A DNA stretch of 64,000 bases from the NCBI GenBank assembly GCA_030704615.1, contig CM060732.1, positions 122,001-186,000 of the forward strand. Reading direction: 5' to 3'. Every line of letters begins with the position of its first letter. Positions within the stretch are counted from its first letter, which is position 1. The position numbers and the translations under genes were made by a program. This stretch comes from Takakia lepidozioides (lineage: Eukaryota; Streptophyta; Takakiopsida; Takakiales; Takakiaceae). A model generated the notes under the pieces. It made no database searches. It was not told where the DNA came from and worked only from the letters and a program-made list of their open reading frames with translations. Below, one piece after another: positions 36,501-47,027 of this stretch.

Positions 36501-39500
36501 GTATTGCACGATGTGGAGGAGCAGCCCACCGCTGCAGACCCAACCTGAAGCTCACAGGCAAGTGAGCACAAAATGTTAATCCTTTACAAAGGATCAATCA
36601 TTCACAAAGAAGGAAAGTTTTGTCAGCTGCCTTACGTTCCCATTGCTGAACCCACCACTATTCAGCTGGTTCGTTTCCGTAGAAACTGTTGTATTGATAA
36701 AAGCCCACCGCCTCAATGCTTCAAAAGGATAGAAAAAGAACAAGCCTAGCCTTGCTTCCAAAAGGTGAAACGTTGAGCCCTGGTGAGACAACAGACTGTC
36801 TAGGGTTCCAGAAAATTAGGGTTCCAGAATTACCAGTCAGCTGAGGAGTCTGACAACTTGAAGACGTTCATATTTCAGTGCATTCGCACATGACCGTGCA
36901 CAACTTGTCGTGTTGCTCGCTGCCGGTGGTTACAATGGCATCTAGGAGACACACATCTAGGAGACACACAGGAGGAATACTGTAAGCTTTGCCACCAATT
37001 CAAGTCCTGTTGGCCAAAATCATGAGTCTCTTAATCCGTGAAAGAAAATATGGACGCAAACGATTCCTGCGAGAGAGGAAAACTCTAGCCTCCGCCTGCC
37101 TGCCCATTACAAACAAGTACGTAAACAAAAAATACATGTTATAATCTAGACCGAGGTTACGGCGCTAACCCGGGGTAAGAGAATAATCGTTTGAAATCTA
37201 ACCCTGGGCATGCACATCCCAGGGTAGAGAATCTTTACCCCTGGGCCAAAGGATCATTAGAGAATCTTTCCGGGGCTATAGAATCCTTCCCCGGTCCATA
37301 GAATCTTCCCCGGGCTTTCTAAGCCCGGGCCACTATTCCAAGTGCACGGCGCTTTCTGAATTCCATACGCGGGCAGTACCTGTCAGCTCAAGCAATGGGC
37401 CATAAAATCAAGCCACATAGATATTGGGACCGTTTGCAAGTGTCAAATTCAGGGTGCCAATGTTGAAAACTCGCCCATGTCATTTGGTGAGATATAGTAC
37501 CCACGATCAATTGGGGGGAGAGTTGAAGATCAGGCAACCCGACACTGTGGGAAGAGCCAATCAGTGGGGCCGACGGGAGGCTTGGAGAGGAGGGAAATGG
37601 CTCCACAGGCTGCACACACACACTCGTACGCATAGAAGTAGGGGGGTCGATGGGAGATAGACACGGGTTTTTTATGTAGAGGATGGGATGAGAAGGGGGC
37701 CCACCGCTGCTTCTGGAAGGTGGGCCCAGAAGGCTCCACCACCGATCCCTTGCCGAACATTGTTCCCAGTCGGGAGTGGGTGATGTAAAACTCTCAACAG
37801 TGTGGATTCTACTGGACGTGAAGTGCTCACACGTCCAGGAGAAGTATGATGAGAAAATGTTCCTCTGGTAGCTTCAACGCGGGAGTTTCAAACAACATTG
37901 TGACGCTAAGACTAACATCAACGTATGCAAGATCCAACCTGACCTCATAACGACTCGGGTACAGTTCACTCCGTCCGTCTATACTGCACCATCTATCATC
38001 TCACGTTCATTTTGCGGTAGACGGACTATGGCCAGTCAAATCCGTTCCACGAAAGAGGTGGGCCCACCTCTCGCAGAAGGGGGATGTGAACAGCTCCTAC
38101 AGACTGGCAAAGAGGACAAAACTTTCCTTCGTCATCTCCGTCTCCCCAATTTTTCTTAGGCTAGGACTTATGGGGGAACTGGTTTCGATGCCGCCACGTT
38201 GAAGTTTTTACAATACTAGCGCTCTCGATTAGGAGGGATACCGCGCAAGAACGACAAGCCCAGTACTCGGGAGTGCCCGTCGTCTCTATGTTCGATCTAT
38301 CTGTGTTGTATGCATCCGAGAAATATTGGAGTCTCAAGGGTCTCAGTGACGAGTCAGAAATATTTCTCAGTATTGTGCTTAGTGTTGCGAACTTTGGCTG
38401 TAGATGCTCCCATCAGGCGCTTGGAAGGAATATGTACGTCCTCTCTGTCTCCCATATCTCTCTACCCTGAGGGGAACTTCCTGGTTATTCTCACTCTCTG
38501 GGTTGTGTGGGCTGTTTCTAATTGGACCTGCAAAGACCTGAGAAATAGTTCGCTTTTCCTCTCATTGTGACACGGCGCGGTGAGAGGCATGGAGTATTGG
38601 AGATCTCGCAGACTTGCTGGACGACTGGCAGTGGGAATTACCATGTCTACTGCACTGTAATAGAAGCTTCACATATTTTAAACTGGTAAGTGTACACATA
38701 TAAGTTGCACTTATTTTTAGAGGAACTGATTTTACAGCCTCGTCGATCCCTGACGCTCCGCAGTTTTATCATCCAGCTTACACCTCGAGCACCAGAAGTC
38801 TGAAGAATCTTCTGAAGTGTGGAAGGCCCATATTGTGATCTTACTACTGAATTCAAACACATCTGGGATAGGGATTCATGGGCTCATAGGCTCGAGATTT
38901 AATATCTATCTAGATCTATCTAAAAGAGTAGGACTAGAACCAGCAAATGGGTGTGATGTGCCTCCAGGGGCATGGTTGTTATTTCTGGGATCACGGGGAT
39001 CACACTCAATTAACCACCTAGAGAGAGAAGACTGCGGCCCAAGCCATCGTCAAACCAAAGTTGCCATTCTTCTGACCATCTCCAAATCAGGGGCGCCGCT
39101 CTGATCACTATGTACAGGTCTAAGTAGAGTGCTTGTTAATTTGAAACAAGGAACCTTGCAAGAGTTTAATAAAGTCATGCATGCTAATGCTTATACATGC
39201 GCGCAAAGTAGCAAGATGGGAGATCTTATTTGAGCTCTGTACAGCACAACAAGCTGGTCTCCTGGAGAGTGTACATGTTGGACGTGTACGAGTAAATTAA
39301 TCAGAAATGTATGTGTACACACACAAATATATACATACAAAACTGACTTTGAAGGTTTCTAGCTCGATAGTTGGCCAGATCTATCTTAAGATCATTTAGT
39401 GAATTATACTGTACGTCACCTAGCAGGTCTGACGGGAACTTATGTCACGTACATGTGATGTCACGTGTGGGTACTGGACAGGTGAAAACAGCTCGTAAAG

Positions 39501-39539
39501 TATATGCAAAACAGCGACCAAATTAGGATGGAGGGTGTC
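36501..39539. other. Intergenic DNA upstream of the receptor kinase
   Basis: No protein gene is recognisable. A TCACGTG G-box-like site lies near 39,457-39,466 and a GTATATGC TATA-like element near 39,500, about 40 bp before the start codon of the kinase gene; both are tentative. Open frames near 37.4-37.7 and 38.3-38.5 kb have no motifs. Confidence 0.35.
37150..37335. repeat. Short CCCGGG-containing repeats
   Basis: Several degenerate units of about 25-35 bp combine CCCGGG or CCCCGG with TAGAATCTT (37,165-37,330), for example TAGAGAATCTTT, TAGAATCCTTCCCCGG, TAGAATCTTCCCCGGG. Several are self-complementary around CCCGGG. This could be a small hairpin-forming transposon remnant. Confidence 0.4.
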
Positions 39540-42500
39540 ATGATTTGCATTGTGCTATTGCTGGGACTATCCATCGTATCAACGTTGTCAGCAGCTACAG
39601 CGGCAAGCAATTCAGGTACATGTGCAACATGAAATTACACTTGGCTCTTTGCAGGCTTGGTCAAAGAATTCATTCAATGTGGCGTTTAGATTAGACTAGA
39701 TTCTAGAGTGTCAGTATTGCTAGCACTGAATGCACTTGAACCAATGAGATTCTGATGGGTACAACTGAGCTGTATTGTCACTTGGGAATCACGGATCATA
39801 AGATCATCATCGACAAGTCTCCATGAGGGTTCCGGTGAAAAGTTAACATGTTTCGAACAGCCTAGAATTTCGTAACTTTCTAATTTGGGCTCAAGCTTAT
39901 AGAAGCGACCAGCAGGGAAATAGTAAGTGATGGGCCTGACATTCCAACTTGGCATTCCATGCAGCATCTTGTCCATTGGACTTCAAAACATACAACTACG
40001 TAGCAGAACCTGGTTGCCAAGGTGCCTCTCCCACATCACCGGAGGCGGAAAATTGCTGCCTTGCCGCTCTCCACATATTCTCACAGGTGTTTCTACTCGC
40101 GAAATAGAGCTCCTTATATCATTTGCGAAGCTCGGAAAGATCGAGCTATCATTTGTCTCAAGTGAAAAAAATTGTATTGTCAAGATTGAACACTCTAAAA
40201 TGAAGTCGTCCGAAGATGTCCAGCTCTATTAAATCTCTATGAAAGTTAAGCCTATGATCTCTCATATGTGGATTTTTAAGATGAACATCGAGAGGTATAT
40301 GTAGCTCTCTCTGCAAGGCAGAAATCTTAGTGTATGTATCCTGACTGGTTTGGTGTGCACAATTTGTGAAAACTATCTGTATATAGGCTGGACTAAAATG
40401 CTGTATATAAAACTTGTTGTGCACAAACGTTGTACATGATACGAGCTGAAAATGTGACCACAGGCACTGGCAGCACACACCAACATTACCCGGGGCCAGC
40501 CACTGTTCCTCGACAGTTCCACGGAGAAAGCATGCGCTGACAACGCAGCCCAAAACGGGATCATCAACTCCACCAACTGCTCTGCCAAGGCCCTAACCTA
40601 CACTGCGAATGCGTCGGGCTGCAGCTTTGCGACTGTCGCCGATCTCCAGGTTGGAATCTGACATCCGTTGCTAATGAATTGAGATCTTCCTCAAGAAATA
40701 CACATTTAGTCACCGGTAGGCAGGTTTGGTGGAATCACCCGGGCGGAAGGGGAATTAACTGGTGGGGAGAATAGGGAGGATGCATGTTGGGGGTGTCAAG
40801 GCTGTAGCCCTTGCACCACTCTGAGGACAGAATAGGACGGGCAGCTTAGTGGTAGAGCACCCCATTGGAATGGGGAGGTCATAGGTTCAATCCCTAGCTC
40901 GACTGCACGCCAAAATTTACCATGATGGTATCAGAGCCAAGGTGTGGGGGGTGGGCATTGGCTATAAGGGCTATGCCTTGAGGAGGTCGGGTAGTGCGAG
41001 CATAAGGGCATATTCCCAGATCATAAGGGCTATGCCTTGAGGAGGTCGGGTAGTGCGAGCATAAGGGCATATTCCCAGATCATAAGGGCTATGCCTTGAG
41101 GAGGACGGGTAGTGCGAGCATAAAGGCATATTCCCAGATCATAAGGGCTATGCCTTGAGGAGGTCGGTAGTGCGAGCATAAGGGAATATTCCTTGAATTT
41201 CCAATATACTTACGGAATATTCACAGCGAAACCAAATTGTCGAAACTAACACAAGCCTATGTAAGAACAAGCCTCTATACCTGATGACCATGTTACCCTA
41301 TAGGCGTGGCCTTTTCTCACACGATATCAACCCCTTTTCATAATAGGCGCGAGAGTGGGTGGTGAGGCTTCACCTCAAATTTAAGGTCCTCTCCCATGGA
41401 TAATTTCACATGACTGTGGGTTGCTCACGCGATACCAACCACCCCCCCCCCCCCCCCCCGCCTCGGGAGTGTTGGAGGTGTCAAGGCTACAGCCCTTGCC
41501 CGGAATTATGAGGACAGAATAGGACAGTAGCTCAGGGGCAGAGCACCCCACCCCAGTGGTTCAACAATGCAAACGCGTCGACTAAGCTAAAATGTTTGCG
41601 ATACTTGCTGGCCTGATTTGCAGAGGACATTGGAACTGGCTACGGGGCCGAACATTACCTTGAATACTTTGGAAGATGCGTGTAAGGATGTGACTGGAGA
41701 CTGTGTGACATGCAACACAAATTACGCGCGTGCTAAGAGTGCTCTTACAAGTTATACCCACGACGACGCTGATCTCTGTGGAGCAGCTGTGCTGGTTACT
41801 GTGGCGAGCTCGAATATCGGCAATACAAAGTGGGTCAACGATCTCTATACTTGCCTGGGCGTACCTACTATTACAGACAGTAAGCAACCGGACCTTCCCT
41901 TCAGACGTCCCCCAGGGTCCATATCTATGAATCTTATATATATTTTTATATATATATATCGAACGGTGAACTGCACATTTCAGAACTTCGGAAGTATTGC
42001 TGGTCAACTATGCTTTGCCAGTAGAGTCCAATATCCTTGTCCGCATTCCTCCATTTGCCCAGCGTGAATTCCTCTCTTTGCTTTAATACACTCTAGACCA
42101 TGCCCAGGTAGGTTGAGACTTGTCTACTAGTATATACATATATATTCAGCTAGAGCTGGCCAGGTGCTTGTGCACACTTGCAGGGCGAGAAATCCATAGG
42201 AAGACGGAACTTCGGTAACATTTGCCCATGGAGGAAATCCTTATATATTATGTAAGTAGATCAACTTATATTAAAATGTAAGATTTCTGTTCTTTAGACA
42301 AAGATAGCTCCAGAGTCTTGTTGCTATGATCCAGGCTACAGGCTGCATGTTTCTGGACTGTAGATCAGAGTTTAGGGGCAGAGAGCTGTTGTGGTCCCCT
42401 TTGGAAAGACACTCGATGAGAGGGTGAACATTTAATTTCAAATCTTGAAGATTATGCAAGCGCACTGATACTTACCTGTGTATAGCAGTGGAACACGTCA

Positions 42501-45040
42501 ATTGAAATCTTGTTCAAGCTGAAATAATGTCAAAGTGCGTCCTTCAGGTCAAGTCATTCGACGTACTTCAATGACCCAAGTACTGCTTGGGACCATATTT
42601 GGGTTTTTGCTCTTCGTCTTCCTGGTGCTGCTTGTCATATACCTCCGGCGACACTACCGACCTAAGAAATTATATCAACGTGACTTTGGCTCGGCTTTAT
42701 ATGGAGGTTGTTTGTTACTCTTCTCCGTCTTTTTCGATGTTTACAGTTACAACTTTTATCTCAGCCCTGAGCTATTCATTCCTGAAGTTAAATTCAACAT
42801 TTGTGCTGTAAGTAACTACTAATGAACAGTACAGTTCCAGGGCACTGAGACTTTGAGTGCTTGGAAGTTCTACATATCTTCAAATTTCGAGCTAGACCAG
42901 ATGTATGGCACATGTGCATACGCGTGTTGATTGAAGAGAGAGGTCATCTGGAAGGACATGACGTATTTCAATCAGAAGGTCTCATGGTTGAAACTCGATA
43001 GGAACCATGAGAGAAAATAGTACCTGCTGGCCAGATATTTCCAAATGAGCACTAAAATTGTCGTATTCACGTTTCACACACTACATATAGACCCCAAGGT
43101 ATCTTTAAGGGATATTTTTAGAAAGGACAGAGAGCCTTCTACCTGTACATAAATTGAAGGTCCAGCTCATTTGAAACTCATATGCAGCCAGTGGATATTC
43201 ATGTAGGACTTCATCTGAACTAGACTACGACATTTAGTTTGAATCTGTGAAAAACATGCAGCACTTTATGTGTTATACTGGTCAGCCCACACATGAGGTG
43301 CAGTCAACTGGTGGCACCCTGAGCTCGTACTATCTAGATGGATTTCTAGAAGTCATCACTGAACAATCTCTAGCTGCCACAGAAGGTCAATGGAGTTTCA
43401 CGAGTGTAACGAGACTAGTTACTCATTCTGGCACCTGCACTTTGATTTGACTATCCAGACCAGATTCACGGTCTACAAAGGAATAAAGGAAGCATGGTAG
43501 TATCCTTCTCTCCAAAGGAACTACTAAGGGCAACTGACAACTTCAGTGAAGAGAATCTCCTTGGGGAGGGCAGTGCGGGCACTGTGCATCGAGGCATGCT
43601 GCCCAGTGGGCAATTGGTGGCAGTGAAACGCATTGACAAGGACAAGGAGCTTGACACTTTTGAAAGGGAAGTGGATAGTTTGTCAAGGGTTCGACACCCG
43701 AACCTAGTGACCTTGTTGGGATACTGCCACACAGACAGTGAGCATCAACTGGTCTATGAGTACTGCTCCAAGGGCAACCTTTGGCAATGGCTTTTCGGTG
43801 AGTCCTACTTGGGTTTCATCTTGCATTGCATTAAACGCTTCAAACCTTTGCAAGCATTTATGCGCGCAATTCTACTCTCTTTTGAACGTGACTGTGAATG
43901 GGCAGGAGGCAGACTGCTGACATGGGAGCAGCGTGTGAACATTGCCGTGGGCAGTGCAAAAGGTCTATGGTTCCTACACAAGTACCCCGAGGGCCAGATT
44001 GTGCATCGTGATATCAAGGTACCTCCCTGTCTACAGCTCTCTAGAGAGTGGTGTGGAAAAGGCTGCAGCTCAGCGTTAGCATTGAAGTTTGGAACAAGTT
44101 CGATATTTGTGTGTTGTCTTGTACCTCAGTTTTCATGTGAGCAACTGGTGTTGTCTGTTCAAACTGTGCAGCCAACGAACATTCTACTGACTGAGAATCT
44201 GGAGGCTAAAGTGTCAGATTTTGGGTTATCCAAGTTCATTACCATGGACGAGTCGCGTGTGTTTACAGAGGTGAAAGGAACAGCGGGTTACCTCGACCCC
44301 GAGTACATACAAAATGGGCAGCTCACATTTTCTAGCGATGTCTACAGCTTCGGAGTTGTGTTGCTGCAACTGATTTCCGGGCGGCGACCCATCGATCTTA
44401 ATCCCAATGAGCACATGTTTCTTGTCAAAGCGGTATGCAAGCTAATCTCCCCTTTTTCCCATTCTATATGATCTGAGCTCACAATTCTAGTTCAGTGTGG
44501 ATGCATTCAGTGGGGACTGGACGTTGAAGATTTCCAAGGGGAAGGACCAAGGAAAAGAATCCAGCCACTTGTCATTTCCAGGCTCTTCTTTAATATGATT
44601 CAGTGACATCTGGTTAGTTATGTTTCTAGAGACCGCTGTTTTTCGCTCGTTAGTACACGAAATCAATACTACTGTCTCCACATCATGGAGCGGAGGTAAG
44701 AGGAGACAGATAGGGCTATAGCTCTAGACTAACTTTTGTTAAATGCTGGCAGGCAATGCAATTGTTTAAAGCAAAAAGGCTTCAGGAGCTCATAGACCCC
44801 AGACTAGAGGGCAAGTACTGCGTGCCTGCATTTGAACAAATTTGTAAAGTTGCCTTGCGCTGCACCAATAAGTTAGGGGTCCACCGGCCAGACATGATCG
44901 AAGTCCTACAGGGCCTAGAAAAGGCCATGGTTATTGCCAGAAGCTACTCCTCAGTGTCACCGCACGTTTCTCTAGTTAAGGTGATTGCCATGAACCCCCT
45001 AGGTACAATGGTACTCTTTCTCAATGAAACGGACAGTTAG
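39540..45040 (+). CDS. SPARK-like receptor protein kinase (8 exons)
   Basis: Predicted exons: 39,540-39,615; 40,474-40,649; 41,624-41,879; 42,548-42,679; 43,459-43,797; 43,906-44,018; 44,172-44,432; 44,753-45,040. All junctions are GT/AG, phases agree throughout, and the total is 546 codons plus stop. Residues 1-22 are a signal peptide (MICIVLLLGLSIVSTLSAAT). Residues about 25-170 form a Cys-rich extracellular domain (CTNCS-like spacing, later DLCGAAVLVTVASS) that fits the SPARK domain of plant receptor kinases; this call is less certain. One membrane helix lies at about 180-201. The kinase domain from about residue 242 has a GEGSAG loop, Lys270 in VAVK, HRDIK at 360-364, DFG at 380-382 and GYLDPEY, all intact, so an active Ser/Thr kinase is likely. 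One intron carries the repeat at 40,785-41,597. The last 15 or so codons could instead be intronic (GTTAAG|GTGATT). Confidence 0.88.
40785..41597 (+). mobile_element. TRIM- or SINE-like repeat in kinase intron 2
   Basis: Two similar ends (40,785-40,922 and 41,470 to about 41,597) share TGTTGGRGGTGTCAAGGCT, AGCCCTTGC, GAGGACAGAATAGGAC and GCAGAGCACCCCA-like sequence. Just after the first comes TGGTATCAGAGCC (40,926-40,938), the primer-binding site complementary to initiator Met-tRNA used by many plant LTR elements and TRIMs. This supports an LTR-type miniature element. Against it, the first repeat contains a nearly complete tRNA-like cloverleaf (40,838-40,908, GCTTAGTGGTAGAGC D-arm, AGGTTCAATCC T-arm, 6-base anticodon loop), which would suit a tRNA-derived SINE. 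A polypurine tract before the second end is not obvious, and an 18-base C run lies at 41,442-41,459. Confidence 0.5.
40964..41192 (+). repeat. 59-bp tandem repeat, ~3.9 copies
   Basis: Units begin ATAAGGGCTATGCCTTGAGG at 40,964, 41,023, 41,082 and 41,141. They are nearly identical, so the expansion is recent relative to the surrounding decay. The array lies in kinase intron 2, inside the TRIM/SINE-like element. Confidence 0.9.
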
Positions 45041-47027
45041 ACAAGTGTGTTAATGATATTATTGTGGACTGCATGTGCCGGTTCCTGGGGCCCAGAAGAA
45101 AAGTTATCCCACGGCTGCATTTCTCTGCTCCTGATGTGTCAGAAACAGGAGCATCTATAACACGTCTCTTCTGTTAGATCAGGGTTACATGTCTAGATCA
45201 TTCTTTGATCGTATCATCTTGTCTCGCGGAACTCCTCTCATCTACTGAGGTAAGCTGGGGCAAAGTCTTCGGTTGTGACAGTCATCAGCTGCCCCGATTT
45301 GAACTGTCTTCTCAGCATCCCTCCTTAAACAAGAGTCCAAGTTGGGTGCAGGGTCTGTGGTCATAGTAAGTCTATTGGGCAACGGTTCCATCCTCTAAAA
45401 TATGCCTCTCCTTGTTCCTCATTTCCAGAGAATTTCTAAAAACATCATGCAACGGTGTGTGACTGGCAGATTGACCAAGATTCTCCCATCAGCATACGCC
45501 TCACTGGTGAAGAGGACATGTTTTAGTACCTTTGTGCATCCTCGTAAGACCGTATGAAAGCACCAGCCACCAGCAGCTTTCATGAATGCCTACATTTCTC
45601 TGTGGGGGCTACCCAAATCAAGACTCCAGCAATCAATTGTGGATTCAATTCAATTCATCATGGCATGGAAACAGGGTGATCCGATCTAGTACTGATGGTT
45701 GTTCAATTACAGATCTTCGGTTAACTCATGAGAGGGCCCCCACCAATGAGCTAGGAAGGGATTCAAAGCACATGTAAAAGGACAGAGAAAATTCAGGACG
45801 AACAGTACGGGCTCTTCCTGCAATACTTGTCTTTTTCAAGGTTTCCAACTATGAGAATCATATCTTGGTGCAATGGCAAGTATATTACCTCAAGAGATCC
45901 TCCATGTGAGTTGTTGCTGCTTCTCCAGAATCAACTAGGCATAACTTGCAAATACAACAAGTGTGAAAGATTTTGATCATACGTAATTCTTGTTATCATA
46001 GGTCAAGCTTGTCCTACCGTGCCCTGATCCATTGAACTTCTTTGCAACAGACTACTGGAAACCCAGAAATAGTAAGGGGAAACGACAGTTGGGTTTTTAC
46101 TAAGCTGAAAATTTGGAAGGTATAAGCGGACTATCTATCGCAGGGGACAATACTCTTAAACTGAGCGTTGGGAAATTAACGGCAGCCATGCCAGGATAAA
46201 AAGGAGCTTGGTTGGACAGACAAAAGACAAGATGGAAACTAAAGTGCGCTTGAGTGCAACCAAAAGATGTGTGTCCCCATATGAGTTTCGTAGTCCAAGG
46301 GAGATCAAATATTAATCATTCATGCTTGTCGAATTACATAATGCCTACCACTAAACTTCATCTAGTCCTACAAATGTCTCTGCAATTCCTCCAACACCTT
46401 TTTGCTGGACCCTGTGTATGAATCAACACTGTTCAACACTCTTCACAATTTCTTGTAGGATACATAATAGAAGATACCTGCCAAGACATACATGCCTGTT
46501 ACAGAAGCTCTGTAACAGGAGGAACCATCATATTCTTACAAACATTGTCGGCACACATGTACTTCCGTTATTGTACAAATTTGACCTCAGCTAGAGACAT
46601 ATACCAAAGATCAAAACTCAAAACCCTCTCATGAGAGAAACAAAAGACCATGTTGAGGAAACTCTTTCTCCTGTAGTCAACACAACTTCCTCACCTGCAA
46701 AATGTCTTCACGCTTATAATGAATTGCACGGGCACTGCCTGCCAGTTCATCATCACCTTTGGCCAGAAATAGACACATTGGTCATCTGGTTACTGTCCTC
46801 TAACTCTGCTCTCAGCTGACAAAGTCATGATCATTGTACCCCAAACACTTGTCCAGCTAATGGACTGATTTTCAGCTTGCTGAACAGTCAGTCAAAGTGA
46901 GAGAATAACCTTACATGCTCCCCTTGGTACTTGGATCAGGATTTGATGTACTTCTGAAATACATTGAGGAGCAATGAGTGGCTTGCTCAAGACCATGGCT
47001 TGGCTTTATCTGACCAGACCATGGATG
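45041..47027. other. Intergenic region between kinase and FtsZ
   Basis: The two genes converge here, so the stretch should contain both 3' untranslated regions. No further gene was recognised. Frames at 45,586-45,777 and 46,631-46,819 lack motifs. Confidence 0.4.

Noticed and set aside
40838-40908. A functional tRNA gene
   Set aside because: D- and T-arms fit and most of the acceptor pairs, but the anticodon loop has six bases, one acceptor pair is A-A, and the sequence belongs to a repeated element with a truncated second copy.
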